Source: Clostridia bacterium
GTDB taxonomy: Bacteria; Bacillota; Clostridia; Christensenellales; CAG-314
Length of the DNA stretch: 64,000 nt
Assembly: GCA_028703495.1 (NCBI GenBank)
Contig: JAQVMT010000001.1
Span: 62,001-126,000, forward strand
Direction: 5' to 3'
Positions 15,892 to 25,687 of the stretch are shown one piece after another. A model generated the notes under the pieces. That model was not told where the DNA came from, did no database searches, and saw nothing but the letters and a program-made list of their open reading frames with translations. The position numbers and the translations under genes were made by a program. Positions within the stretch are counted from its first letter, which is position 1. Every line of letters begins with the position of its first letter.

Positions 15892-17274
15892 TTAATTCTC
15901 TTCCTCGATGTCGATTCCCACGAAAATCTCTTGAATCTCATCCGTATCGATAGGTTCACCCTCGGGCATAATCATGCAGTAAACCATTTTGTAAGTGGAA
16001 TTGATGAAGAACATATAGTAGCAATCGTTATATAACACAAGGTCGTAGTCGTAGGCAGTTTCGGTCATTGTCGATGTATTAATGCTTTCGGATTTGCTTG
16101 CGATAATTCCCGTATCTTCAAGAGTGCTCAAATCGATTCGATACAGCAAGCTGGAAGCGGTATAGTAAAGATAATCGCCCTTAACGTATTTCAAGGTAGC
16201 CGAAGACAGATATGCAAGTCTTACGGGAGCATCGCTCATTTTTCTGCCGATTTCGTAGTATTTAACGTATGTGTCGGCGTAGAGCAATATGCCGTTCTTG
16301 TATTCAACGATGGCAGAATTGCTTGCCTCGGTGATTTTGGTGTGTGTTTTGGCTGTAACATCGTACACATAGGTTCCCGCATAGGAGAGGTTGGAGCCGC
16401 TGATTGTGTAATACATTCTGTTTTCATTTTGTAATACAACGGTAAACTTCACGTCCTCTTTGTAGGTTGCGATTCCGTCGGGAGCGGTGTTACCCTTTTT
16501 GCCCTCGAGGAGCATTGTCGCACTTGATAAGGTGCTTGCGTCCGCAACATAAAGCTGGTTGTAAGCCGCGGTTTCTTCCTCGCCCAAAACGTTTTCGGTA
16601 ACGATGGACTTGGTGAAGTAAACGGTGCCGTTCGCTTCAACCACGCTCATAGCCGTAACATCCTCGACGCAGGTGGTGAGTGAAGGCTTGCTCGCGCTCA
16701 AATCCGCAGAGTATATAGTGCCTTCGTTCAGGTAGTAAAGATATACCTTTCCGTCAACGGTTGAAAAGTGCGTTTCATATTTATAGCTGTCAACGGTCAA
16801 GTACTTAACCACATCCGAGCCGTCAAGCTTCACGCTCATAATGTCGAGCTTATCATACTGAATATCGCCGCTTGTATTCTTCGTATTATTGGGTGTGGTG
16901 AAATAAAGTCTGTCGCCCTCCACGTAAAGACCGGTTGACTTTTCCGATGCGAAAAAGTTAAGCTTGGGAACGACCATCTCGCCGTTTTCGTACTTGTGTT
17001 CCTCGCCGTCCTCAAGAGGTACGATGTCATCGATTTTGATTCTCACGATTGCGCCGAAGTTAACGCTGCCGTAAGTATTATCGGCGGTGTATTCTGCGGT
17101 ACCGTTTACAAAGTAAACATATTCGCCGACCTTGACCGCAAGCCCGCCGTTACTCGTAACATCCAAGCTTGTGGGCATATCTACAGCCTTAAAGCTGTAA
17201 TTCTCGCTGCAAGCCGTCAAGCATAGGACAGCCGCCAAAATCGTGATGATTGCCAAAATTATTTTTTTATACAT
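15892..17274 (-). CDS. Beta-propeller-like lipoprotein (DUF5050-type)
   Basis: A 460-residue exported protein anchored by lipid: a Lys-rich start and hydrophobic core lead to the lipobox LTAC (cysteine at about 22). The rest repeats short strand patterns such as EYVYFVNGT, DRLYFTTP, KVYLYYLNEG, GTVYFTKS and DYLYYTASS, typical of DUF5050-like beta-propellers that sit on the outer face of the membrane. ATG 17274 is supported by GGAGG at 9 bases; an in-frame ATG nine codons upstream is not. Its ligand is unknown. It is transcribed from the promoter at 17363-17391. Confidence 0.85.
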   Translation of the reverse strand: MYKKIILAIITILAAVLCLTACSENYSFKAVDMPTSLDVTSNGGLAVKVGEYVYFVNGTAEYTADNTYGSVNFGAIVRIKIDDIVPLEDGEEHKYENGEMVVPKLNFFASEKSTGLYVEGDRLYFTTPNNTKNTSGDIQYDKLDIMSVKLDGSDVVKYLTVDSYKYETHFSTVDGKVYLYYLNEGTIYSADLSASKPSLTTCVEDVTAMSVVEANGTVYFTKSIVTENVLGEEETAAYNQLYVADASTLSSATMLLEGKKGNTAPDGIATYKEDVKFTVVLQNENRMYYTISGSNLSYAGTYVYDVTAKTHTKITEASNSAIVEYKNGILLYADTYVKYYEIGRKMSDAPVRLAYLSSATLKYVKGDYLYYTASSLLYRIDLSTLEDTGIIASKSESINTSTMTETAYDYDLVLYNDCYYMFFINSTYKMVYCMIMPEGEPIDTDEIQEIFVGIDIEEEN

Positions 17275-17362
17275 TAATTCCAACCTCCGTTCGCACGGCA
17301 ACGCCCGTACGCAACCGTTTTTACCTTATGTTTAAGGGCCAACGCCCAAACTAAGCCGTACT

Positions 17363-17391
17363 ATTATACTAAACTAAGATTCTTTTTGCAA
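17363..17391 (-). promoter_or_regulatory. Sigma-A promoter of the lipoprotein gene
   Basis: On the minus strand TTGCAA (17391-17386) and TATAAT (17368-17363) are 17 bases apart. The start point would be near 17356, about 80 nt before the ATG. Confidence 0.8.
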
Positions 17392-17630
17392 GTAAAATCG
17401 TATACTTTTTACAATTTTCGCCTTTTCACTCACTCAAATCAATGCTTTTTCATATCCAAAGCCTCTGCCATTTCACTTTTGTAATGGTTTCCTTTCGCGA
17501 CTCGGGTTTTGACAAGGAAGCCAAAAGCAGCTCCACAGCCGATTACCCTATCGATTGCTGTCGCCAAAGAGAGCTTTGTCGTATGCTTTAGTTTTATTTA
17601 AGTGAAAATGATTTTTCGCAAGCAACACTA

Positions 17631-17683
17631 CGACAGCCTTGCGGTTATTGACGCGGCAGCCAAATGCGGAAGGTACCTTCGCC
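17631..17683 (-). pseudogene. Decayed copy of the sensor-kinase 3' end
   Basis: The block matches 17761-17816 with five substitutions and one 3-base gap. On the minus strand it would read GEGTFRIWLPRQ, against GEGTTFHIWLPR plus stop in the kinase. The stop codon has become CAA in the copy, and the match extends beyond the parent stop. The gap 17302-17777 shows no intact gene. Confidence 0.8.
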
Positions 17684-17777
17684 AAACCCCTTTTGGAGAA
17701 CTCACGCTGTCAAAAAGTGAGTATCGGTGAGATTACCGCTACGAAGGGCGCTGTCGCAAACGGCAGCCTTGCGGTCA

Positions 17778-19184
17778 TTAACGAGGCAGCCAAATGTGGA
17801 AGGTGGTACCTTCGCCGAGCTTACTCTCAAGAGTGATATTGCCCTTGCAGGTATCGACTATGGACTTGACAATGGTGAGGCCCAAGCCTGTTCCCGTGGG
17901 ATTGCCGTCGTCCGAGCGGCAGAATTTTTCGAAAACCTTGGATTGCATTTCCTCGCTTATGCCGGCTCCGTTGTCGGCAATGTCGATCAACGCGCCCTTT
18001 ACTCCGTTTCTGTCCTTCGCTTTAAGACTGACCGAGATATGTCCGCCGACGTTGGAGAACTTGATTGCGTTATTGAGGATATTCTCCCATATGTGATAGG
18101 TCAACTGCGGATTGCCGATCATCGATATTTCGTCAAGGTCGATGTCCAGTTCTATGTTTTTGCTTTCCCAAAGGTTTTGCTGCTTCAAAATGGTATCGCG
18201 TATTTGCTCGTCCAACATAAAGGTTTCCCTTTCGCTGCCCAATACATTGCTGTCTAAGCGTGCGAGCTGAAGTAGATTTATTGATAGGTTAGTGAGCCTT
18301 TTGCTCTGTTCGACGATGATAGAGGCATACTGTTTGACGATGGGTTCGCTACTTTCCTTCTCAATCAGGTTCGCGTAACCCATAATGGAAGCGATCGGCG
18401 TCTTGTATTCGTGGCTGACCAACGAAACGAAGGTGTTGGAAAGCTGTTCGTTCTCCTTCAAACCGTCTACCATAGTATTGAAGTTATGTTGAAGCAATGC
18501 GATCTCATCGTCACCCTTAACCTTAACTTTTATATCCAAATTACCGCTTGCCACCTGCGCCATACCCTGTGCCACCTGTCGTATAGGCTTTATCAGCAAC
18601 CGAAGCACGATTGAGTTGAGTATGAGAATGGTGATAAGCGTCATAATACCGCTCGTCCAAATCACGGAATAAAGCAGCTTAGGCAAGGAAACGAGGGAAT
18701 TGTTGTTGCTTGTAATTATAAAGTATTGATTTCGCAGCTTCAAAATGACGGCTTGGCTGTAGGAGCCATCCTCAACATAAAGCAGCTTTCCCGACTCTAT
18801 ATCCTGTACGGATTTAGTCGTATACTCGTCGGTCAGCTCGCTGGTATCGTGAGTAATCAAGCCGACTTGCTCCAAGGCGTCTAAAACATTGGAAAAAGCT
18901 TTATAGTTGTAGCTTTCTCCCAAGACTCTCGCTACAATCGATTCCGTATCGGCATCGGAGGAGTTGTTGACATTCTGCTTGAGCCAAATCGCAGTGTTTT
19001 GCATATTCTCTTTAACGAGAGCGCTCATTTGATCCATGCGTGAGTTTAAAATTACAAGACATGATACCGTGCTTGCCACGAGGACAACGAAAAACAAGGT
19101 AACCATAAACCGAGTATACATCGATTTAAGTGTTCCCACCTCGCGTGGATCGTAATCCTTATTATTTTTATTACAGGCAAGCAT
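17778..19184 (-). CDS. Membrane sensor histidine kinase, orphan
   Basis: A 468-residue HAMP-containing kinase. The order is a cytoplasmic start, membrane span 1 (about 26-47), an extracytoplasmic sensor of about 125 residues, span 2 (about 172-196), HAMP (about 197-250), the dimerisation box SLVSHEYKTPIASIMGY with phospho-acceptor His258, and an ATPase domain with N-box ENILNNAIKFSN, DNGAGISEEM, a CRSDDGNPTGTGLGLTIV glycine loop and a typical GEGTTFHIWLP end. Tyr follows Glu in the H-box where Leu or Phe is usual. No response regulator is adjacent. Start 19184 has GGAG 7 bases upstream. Confidence 0.92.
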   Translation of the reverse strand: MLACNKNNKDYDPREVGTLKSMYTRFMVTLFFVVLVASTVSCLVILNSRMDQMSALVKENMQNTAIWLKQNVNNSSDADTESIVARVLGESYNYKAFSNVLDALEQVGLITHDTSELTDEYTTKSVQDIESGKLLYVEDGSYSQAVILKLRNQYFIITSNNNSLVSLPKLLYSVIWTSGIMTLITILILNSIVLRLLIKPIRQVAQGMAQVASGNLDIKVKVKGDDEIALLQHNFNTMVDGLKENEQLSNTFVSLVSHEYKTPIASIMGYANLIEKESSEPIVKQYASIIVEQSKRLTNLSINLLQLARLDSNVLGSERETFMLDEQIRDTILKQQNLWESKNIELDIDLDEISMIGNPQLTYHIWENILNNAIKFSNVGGHISVSLKAKDRNGVKGALIDIADNGAGISEEMQSKVFEKFCRSDDGNPTGTGLGLTIVKSIVDTCKGNITLESKLGEGTTFHIWLPR

Positions 19185-19460
19185 AATCCTTCTCCGTTTG
19201 CTGTCGAGCAAAGTGTCAAAACGCACTAATTTATGGCAGATAATATCGTTTCTCGGGGTGCTTTACACAGCTGTAAGGCAATCCTAATATCAATTGCGGG
19301 CTGATTCTTTCAGACCGGACCGAGCTTTTCATATAACCATACCGCAATTTTACTTTTATATTTTTAATTTATTATGAATACCGAACACAACCCGACAGTC
19401 GGGCTGTAATTTACGACATGCCTAAGATTGCTTTTACGACTGTGAAAACGCTCCGTAAAG

Positions 19461-19745
19461 TGCAGGTGCTATGCAATTCAACGCGCCTTAGCCTAAGTTA
19501 ACAAAGCAATGCTTTTTATCAAAATAAAGCGCAGGTGCAATGCAACGCAACGAGTCTTAGCTTTGGTTACTATGCAATTATAATCGATATTGCATAAAAA
19601 GTACGGGTGACGTAATGCCGCAAGCTTTAGTTTATTCTATTTTTTCTAACAAAAAAACGCAGGAGCAATGCAGTGCCGCGAGCCTTAGCTATTGCTATAG
19701 ATGCTATTTTATCGATACTATTATAACCCGAAAATGCGCAGGTGT
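19461..19745. repeat. Degenerate ladder, period about 57-79 bp
   Basis: GCAGGTGCAATGCAACGCAA-like heads recur at 19462, 19531, about 19601, 19659 and 19738. Each is followed by CNNGCCTTAGCT-like sequence and an A/T-rich stretch. The ladder fills the 690-bp divergent gap between the sensor kinase and the surface-protein gene; no gene is seen there. Confidence 0.75.
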
Positions 19746-19818
19746 ATAGCGTTGTTAGCGAATATCGGCGAAGAAAGAGTCTGATCTTTTTATATATTAA
19801 TTTCATAGCTTGTTTTAC

Positions 19819-19848
19819 TTGACGAAAAATGACGAAATTTGGTAAAAT
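19819..19848 (+). promoter_or_regulatory. Sigma-A promoter of the surface-protein gene
   Basis: TTGACG (19819-19824) and TAAAAT (19843-19848) are 18 bases apart. The start point would be near 19855, which rules out an ORF start at 19829 and supports ATG 19874. Confidence 0.75.
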
Positions 19849-19873
19849 ACAAAAAAGTGATGAGGTGTTTTTA

Positions 19874-22800
19874 ATGAAAAATAAAACGCCGTTGTGTTTG
19901 CTTCTCGCCGTTGCGGCGATTTTGTCTATATTTTGTTTTTCATCCGCGATTTTCGGCGAAAGCGAGGATGTTTTTCGGGCGGCTTCTCGGGAGTCGATTT
20001 TTCAAGTCTATTGTGACGGTAATAGCATCATTTCCGAGGACCTTGACTACAAATTGAAGCTTATTTTCGATTACGATTATTTGATTTACGAGAATGGTGT
20101 AGTTTATATTTACACGGCGGAGGAGTTTGCTCGTTATTCCGTATTGTTGGAGTTGGGTCAAGCCGTCGAGGTTTTGAGTCCGAACGCTCTTGTGACAGAG
20201 GTGGATTATGACGAGTTTGCATCGGCAACGGTGCGCTTTATGGGCAACGTAGATTTGGTGGAATATTGCCTTACGCAAAGGTTTACAGGCATCGGGAGCT
20301 TAGGTCATCCTTTCAAGGCACAGATCGACGGCAATGCTTATATCCTTAAAATAAACGGCGGATTTATCAACCGAGCCGAGGGCGAAACGGTTATAAAGAA
20401 CCTTTTTGTGCGCGGAGATCTGACCTCTTTTGTCGGATACGCAGAGAGCTTGAGTATTGTCGATTGCGATATCGAGGTGGGAGCTACCCCACGAAGCAGC
20501 GGCTTTTCAGGCTCGATTGCGGCGCGGGCAAACACTGTGTTTATTAATAACTGCAGAATAGAGGCGGCTGTGTACGTCGACGGGCTTTCGTCGGCGGTGG
20601 GAGGCTTGATCGGTTGCGCGGACAGCGTTGTAATCTCCGATTCCGCGCTTTGCCTTTCGGTGATCGGACGGGTGCAGACAGCAGGAGGAATTTGCGCCGA
20701 TGTTACCGAACTGACGATGTCCGATTGTGTTTATACCCTTGCTTCCTCTGAGGATATTTGCGGAATTGCCGTGAATGTGCGGTATTGCGCTTTGCGGTCG
20801 GTGGAAATGCCCGGCTTCGGGTTCACTATGTTCTCCGAGGCCGATCGGGTGGAGCTGTCCGCGGTGCATATCACCACCTCCGACGGAATAGGCGCGCTCG
20901 TTGCACCGTCGTTGGAAATTCTGAATGTTACGGATTGTTATGTCTATTCGGAGTTTTGCGGAGCCGCGGGACTTGCCAACGAGGTGGGTACGCTGACGGT
21001 AGCCGACAGCGGGCTGTATTTGTACGCAGTCGATTCGGACGGAGATTGCGGCGGAATGGCAAGGTGCGCCGATACGGTTGCTTTAAGAAATACGGTTGTT
21101 TGCGCGAATTTAAACGGTTCCTCGTGTGGGGCTGTCGCTTCCGATTGCAACAGCCTTACCGCCGACAATTGCACAATACGTGCCGTTGTCCCAAAAAGCA
21201 CGAGCTTAGGAGGATTCGTCGCGAATATGCACGGAAATGTGCGCGTAAACGGCTGTAGAGTGGACGTTGCCGCCAATTCCGATTGCGGAGGAGCGATATG
21301 CGGCACTGTTTTTAACGGCAAAGTCGAGGTTACGGACTGCAGGTTTAAGGTGGATTTGAATTGTTATAGAGCGGGCGGCTTATTCGGCTGTGTAGAGTAT
21401 TCGACAACGGATTCGAATATATGCGTTAGCAATATCGAGGTGAGCGGCAGTATAAGCGCGAGCATAGAGGGCGGAGGAGTTTGCGGCAGATTGTCGCTTA
21501 AGCCCTCCGAAAACGAATGCGGAATGCACATTGAAAGCGTGTTCGCGGACGTTACGTTCACTTGCAAGCTTACGGGCGGACTGATAGGATATATGAGCGG
21601 TGAGAGCGGCGTTCGCACATACATCGGCGATTGCGGCATAAACAACGACGGAAAAAGCTACACCTCCGAACGCTTCGGCGGCATTATCGGACAAACCGAA
21701 GGCAATTTCGTATCGGTTATCGAAAACAACTCCGTTTGCGGCGTTTTGATAAAGGCTTACGACGGAGGAGGAGCCGTGGGAAAGATAGTCGGTTCCCCCG
21801 AGCTGACGTTGAGCGGTAACGCCTTTTGCGTGGAGTACGATCGTCTTACGGGATTGTTTCTTATGGGACTTGTCGCAGGCGATGCAGGCAATGCGAGGAT
21901 AGTATTGCGGAATAACTACTGCGCTTCTAACGGAATAGATGGAGCGGTGTTTTGCGGTGGCGAGATCAGTGGCGAAAGCATAACGGGATTTGCATACAAC
22001 TACTACACCAAGGTATATGACGGCGAAAGGGCGGTGCTGACCATAAGCGGCGACTTTGACGAAATGAGCTACACCTTCCTTAAAGACGGGAAGGAGGACG
22101 TAGCGATCGATGCAGGCAGATATACCGCGGTTATCGATTGCCTATATAAGGGCGAAAGAGTGAGGTTAAAGCTCCCGTTTTACGTAACGAAGGCGCAAAC
22201 TCAAACGCAAATCTACTCTGTTACGGAGTACGAATTAACGGGCGCGGCGGTAAATAAACTGCTTGATGGTTCTCAGTCGCTTCTCCACAGCGTTAAGACG
22301 GAGTATGAGTTATGCGGAGAATACATTCTTAACGAGTCGTTACCGAGCGGAGACGCCGACACTTTTGCCCCCGACGTGGGTGAATACGTCGTTACCGCAG
22401 TCTATGAGAGTACGAACGCCGTTTCAAGGGTGGTACTTAACCTTACGGTCGAAGCCAAGAAGCTTACCGACGGCGAGCTGTCCGTGAACCTCGGGTTCTA
22501 CCAAAAGGAGCTTGTCGAGCTTTGCGACGGAAAGCAGAAAAAGCCGGACTTTTACAATCGGAAGAAGCTTGCGGTAAGCGTTCGATACAGCGGCAAAACC
22601 ACAACGGGTGACAGCTATGATTCCGACCTCTATCCGACGTCGGCAGGCGTATATACGGCGATATTATGTGTCCAAGCCGAACCAAACTACGGCGGAAAAG
22701 CAATTGACGCCGCAAGTATTGCAATAACCGTAAAGGCGCGCGAGCTGCGCTTTTTTGTGGAGAGTGCGACAGTTTATGTAAGCGCGTATTTTTCGCCGAG

Positions 22801-23326
22801 GGTTTGTCTTATCGGCGTTCAAAGTCTGAATGAGTTGCGGCAGGTTTTTGTCGAGGAGTTGGTACTTCCCTCGGACGAGCTGTGCATTGACGAGGTCGGA
22901 TATTATGCAATAGGCGTAAATGGCAGGTTTTCTTCGACTGTATTTGCCGTAACAACCGAAAGCGGAAGCATAACCGTTACCAAACGCGAAGCGACGTTGA
23001 ATCAATCGGACTTTGCACTCTCGGTCGACGGCGATTATCTGACGATAATTCCCAAGCGAAGCGGTCTTATTTTTTCGGTGGACGGTTCGGCTTACAGCGC
23101 GGTTTTGAGCTATTCGGGATTGGAGGAGGGCGCGCACACCATCGTCGCAAAATCCGTCGAGGATGAGCTGTACTTTGAAAGTCAACCCTTTATTGCTGAG
23201 TTTTCCGTCAAGAAAAAGCTGACATCGGCCTTTTGGTTCTCCGCTCTTATCGCCGTAGTAGTGGCTGCGGCTGTAATCGGCGTCCCGATGTGGATCAAGT
23301 TCCGAAAAAAGAGCAAGCGCGACTAA
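19874..23326 (+). CDS. Large membrane-anchored cell-surface protein with beta-helix/GLUG-like repeats
   Basis: A 1,150-residue exported protein. It begins with a signal peptide (MKNKTPLCLLLAVAAILSIF). Residues of about 90-680 hold many short repeats such as GGLIGCADSVVISDSALC and GGMARCADTVALRN that look like GLUG or right-handed beta-helix rungs and are rich in cysteine. Several beta-sandwich (MBG/YDG-like) domains follow, with VYDGERAVLTISGDF and VRYSGKTTTGDSY. It ends in one membrane span and a basic tail (SAFWFSALIAVVVAAAVIGV then FRKKSKRD) in place of a sortase motif. Adhesion or wall attachment is inferred. ATG 19874 has GAGGTG upstream and lies just after the predicted transcript start. 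Confidence 0.85.
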   Translation: MKNKTPLCLLLAVAAILSIFCFSSAIFGESEDVFRAASRESIFQVYCDGNSIISEDLDYKLKLIFDYDYLIYENGVVYIYTAEEFARYSVLLELGQAVEVLSPNALVTEVDYDEFASATVRFMGNVDLVEYCLTQRFTGIGSLGHPFKAQIDGNAYILKINGGFINRAEGETVIKNLFVRGDLTSFVGYAESLSIVDCDIEVGATPRSSGFSGSIAARANTVFINNCRIEAAVYVDGLSSAVGGLIGCADSVVISDSALCLSVIGRVQTAGGICADVTELTMSDCVYTLASSEDICGIAVNVRYCALRSVEMPGFGFTMFSEADRVELSAVHITTSDGIGALVAPSLEILNVTDCYVYSEFCGAAGLANEVGTLTVADSGLYLYAVDSDGDCGGMARCADTVALRNTVVCANLNGSSCGAVASDCNSLTADNCTIRAVVPKSTSLGGFVANMHGNVRVNGCRVDVAANSDCGGAICGTVFNGKVEVTDCRFKVDLNCYRAGGLFGCVEYSTTDSNICVSNIEVSGSISASIEGGGVCGRLSLKPSENECGMHIESVFADVTFTCKLTGGLIGYMSGESGVRTYIGDCGINNDGKSYTSERFGGIIGQTEGNFVSVIENNSVCGVLIKAYDGGGAVGKIVGSPELTLSGNAFCVEYDRLTGLFLMGLVAGDAGNARIVLRNNYCASNGIDGAVFCGGEISGESITGFAYNYYTKVYDGERAVLTISGDFDEMSYTFLKDGKEDVAIDAGRYTAVIDCLYKGERVRLKLPFYVTKAQTQTQIYSVTEYELTGAAVNKLLDGSQSLLHSVKTEYELCGEYILNESLPSGDADTFAPDVGEYVVTAVYESTNAVSRVVLNLTVEAKKLTDGELSVNLGFYQKELVELCDGKQKKPDFYNRKKLAVSVRYSGKTTTGDSYDSDLYPTSAGVYTAILCVQAEPNYGGKAIDAASIAITVKARELRFFVESATVYVSAYFSPRVCLIGVQSLNELRQVFVEELVLPSDELCIDEVGYYAIGVNGRFSSTVFAVTTESGSITVTKREATLNQSDFALSVDGDYLTIIPKRSGLIFSVDGSAYSAVLSYSGLEEGAHTIVAKSVEDELYFESQPFIAEFSVKKKLTSAFWFSALIAVVVAAAVIGVPMWIKFRKKSKRD

Positions 23327-23488
23327 TCGATTGTATCAACGCGCTTTGAGTGTTTATATTTTACGTTGGTTGCGGTACGTCCGCTCGTTTATACTTCGCG
23401 TTTGTTCAATAATGCAAAGCGCTTTCGTTTAAAAATGTATTGATGTATATCAATAAAGCGAATTTGTCGGGGATTAAAGGCTAATTAC

Positions 23489-23517
23489 TTGACTTTTAAA
23501 AGGTAATAGAATAAAAT
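23489..23517 (+). promoter_or_regulatory. Sigma-A promoter of lgt
   Basis: TTGACT (23489-23494) and TAAAAT (23512-23517) are 17 bases apart. The start near 23524 leaves a leader of about 95 nt and argues against an ORF start at 23524. Confidence 0.75.
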
Positions 23518-23619
23518 AACCCTATGTTTTGTACTCGTACGCTTGCGGTTGTGTTTTCTTTTACATGCAAAGTGCGAGCCGATTACGTGGATTTGCATAT
23601 AAGGGGGGGAGACTTTATT

Positions 23620-24594
23620 ATGAATGACGATTTTTTCGGATTGAAAGATAGTTTGGGCTTAAACTCCTACGCCTTAATGATGATCCTTGCCGCTATATGC
23701 GGTCTTATTTTTTTGCTTTGTAATTACAAAAAATTCAATCTGACCATAGTTAACGTCATTTGGATGTTCGTTTACTGCATTGTCTTCGGACTTTTGGGTG
23801 CACGACTGTTCCATGTGCTATTTAGACTGGGCGACGTTTTCGATCCCAACGACAATCTGCGCGTAATCGATTGGTTTTTGTCGGGCTGGATGTATTACGG
23901 CGGATTGCTTGGGGGAATGATCGGGCTTTGGCTTTTCTGCCGAAAGGAAAAGTGCGATTTGGCTCTAACCTTCGACTTTGCGGCAATCATTTTGCCTTTG
24001 GTACACGCTATTGGCAGGGTCGGTTGCTTTTTATCGGGCTGTTGCTATGGCAGAGTTACGGACTCCTCCCTCGGCGTTTGCTTCAAAAGCGGCGCAAGCG
24101 TGGGGACCTGCGTTTACCCGACAAACCTTTACGAGGTCTTTTTCAATACCCTCCTGTTTATAGCTATACTCTTGCTTTTCGTGCTATTGGTCGGCAAGAA
24201 TAAGGATAAATACAAGGGCTTGTTGACAACCGTCTATCTCCTTGCTTACCCTGTTTGGAGATTTGTAATCGAATTTCTCCGTGACGACGACAGAGGCACT
24301 ATCCTCTATCTGTTTTCCACGTCCCAGTTTATCAGCATCTTTCTGTTCGCGTTGGGCATCTACTGTGCCTATCGCGTTCGTAAACATATAATAAATTACG
24401 ATATTGCACACCTTAACGGCGTAGCCGACAGCGAAGCTGTTTCCGACGATTTGAATTCAAGTATAGCTTCCGACGACAAGAACGACAGCGGAGCTGTTTC
24501 CGACAAGCAGAAATCAAGTATAGCTTCCGACGGCAAGAACAACAGCGGAGCTGTTTCCGACGGACAAGACGGCGTGAAGGGCGATAAAGAATGA
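23620..24594 (+). CDS. lgt: Prolipoprotein diacylglyceryl transferase
   Basis: Membrane enzyme that moves diacylglycerol from phosphatidylglycerol to the lipobox cysteine of prolipoproteins, the first step in making lipoproteins such as those at 15892 and 30338. Multiple membrane spans carry the family motifs GARLFHVLF, MYYGGLLGGMIG, and the signature HAIGRVGCFLSGCCYG; YPVWRFVIEFLRDD follows near the C terminus. Start 23620 has GGGGGGAG 9 bases upstream. The last 55 residues are a hydrophilic tail with a repeated 19-residue unit (SSIASDDKNDSGAVSDKQK-like) that other Lgt proteins lack. Confidence 0.94.
   Translation: MNDDFFGLKDSLGLNSYALMMILAAICGLIFLLCNYKKFNLTIVNVIWMFVYCIVFGLLGARLFHVLFRLGDVFDPNDNLRVIDWFLSGWMYYGGLLGGMIGLWLFCRKEKCDLALTFDFAAIILPLVHAIGRVGCFLSGCCYGRVTDSSLGVCFKSGASVGTCVYPTNLYEVFFNTLLFIAILLLFVLLVGKNKDKYKGLLTTVYLLAYPVWRFVIEFLRDDDRGTILYLFSTSQFISIFLFALGIYCAYRVRKHIINYDIAHLNGVADSEAVSDDLNSSIASDDKNDSGAVSDKQKSSIASDGKNNSGAVSDGQDGVKGDKE
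24434..24572 (+). repeat. In-frame 57-bp tandem repeat at the lgt 3' end
   Basis: About two and a half units of 57 bp (19 codons) start at GAAGCTGTTTCCGACGATTT (24434), GAGCTGTTTCCGACAAGCAG (about 24491) and GAGCTGTTTCCGACGGACAA (24548). The unit keeps the frame, so the duplication lengthened the protein tail instead of breaking the gene. Confidence 0.9.
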
Positions 24595-24667
24595 ATTTGA
24601 AGGCGTCGCCATTCGAATAAGGGCGGCGTTGGTAATAATATATAGATACGCAAAACGGAGGAAAATA

Positions 24668-25624
24668 ATGTTTATTAAAACACACGGAGCTATTAAGGTG
24701 TTTTCGGGAAATTCCAATCCCGTACTTGCCGAGGCTATTACAAAGCAATTGGATTTGTCTTTGGGTGCTATCGAGGCAAAGAAGTTTTCGGACGGTGAAT
24801 GTGCCGTTAACATCGGCGAATCGGTAAGAGGTTGCGATATTTTTGTAATTCAGTCCACTTCGACGCCCGTCAACGACAATTTGATGGAGCTGCTTATCAT
24901 TGTGGACGCGCTAAAGAGGGCTTCCGCGGGAAGAATCACCGCCGTTATGCCCTATTTCGGCTATGCAAGACAGGACAGAAAAGCCAGATCCAGAGATCCT
25001 ATTTCGGCTAAGCTGGTAGCGGATTTGTTGCAGACTGCGGGAATTAACCGAGTTTTGACTATGGATTTACACTCCACACAGCTACAGGGATTCTTTAACG
25101 TTCCCGTGGACAACCTTATGGGTATGCCGGTTTTGACAAAATATTTCCTCAAAAGAGGCTATAAAACCGATGATTTGATAATTGTATCGCCCGACGTTGG
25201 CAGTGTTGCAAGAACGAGAGGTATGGCTCAAAGCTTCGATGCTCCGATTGCCATTATCGATAAGCGCAGACCAAAAGCAAACGTTATGGAGGTTATGAAC
25301 ATTGTAGGAGACGTCGAGGGCAAGGTTTGCATCATGATCGACGATATGATCGACACGGGCGGAACCATTACCCAAGGTGCAAAGGCTTTGGTGGACAACG
25401 GTGCGAAAAAGGTCGTTTGCTGTTGCTCTCACGGCGTTTTGAGCGGGAAAGCCATCGAAAAGCTGGACAATTCGGTCATCAGCGAGGTCGTTATGCTAGA
25501 TACCATTTGGCATGACAGGAATGAGCTTTCCGATAAGTTCAAGTTCGTAACGGTTGCCGACATCTTCGCAGAGGCAATCGAGAGAATCTATTCGGATTTA
25601 CCGTTAAGCAAGCTTTACGACTGA
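24668..25624 (+). CDS. prs: Ribose-phosphate pyrophosphokinase
   Basis: Makes PRPP from ribose 5-phosphate and ATP for nucleotide, His and Trp synthesis. The 318-residue protein has KVFSGNSNPVLAEAI, the FSDGE motif, MPYFGYARQDRKARSRDPIS (ATP site), the DLHSTQLQGFF motif and the PRPP-binding loop MIDDMIDTGGTI. Start 24668 has GGAGG upstream and matches the family N terminus; a longer frame from 24629 would overlap the ribosome site. Confidence 0.95.
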   Translation: MFIKTHGAIKVFSGNSNPVLAEAITKQLDLSLGAIEAKKFSDGECAVNIGESVRGCDIFVIQSTSTPVNDNLMELLIIVDALKRASAGRITAVMPYFGYARQDRKARSRDPISAKLVADLLQTAGINRVLTMDLHSTQLQGFFNVPVDNLMGMPVLTKYFLKRGYKTDDLIIVSPDVGSVARTRGMAQSFDAPIAIIDKRRPKANVMEVMNIVGDVEGKVCIMIDDMIDTGGTITQGAKALVDNGAKKVVCCCSHGVLSGKAIEKLDNSVISEVVMLDTIWHDRNELSDKFKFVTVADIFAEAIERIYSDLPLSKLYD

Positions 25625-25687
25625 TAAATATTACGGGAAACATTTCATTAATTATATGCTGTTTGATAATTGAAAGGAGGGCGATAT

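Noticed and set aside
17639-17836. Plus-strand frame antisense to the sensor-kinase end
   Set aside because: It is generated by the tail duplication; the minus strand codes for the real kinase C terminus.
19461-19745. CRISPR array
   Set aside because: The repeats are degenerate, spacing varies, there are no unique spacers of constant length, and no cas genes are present.
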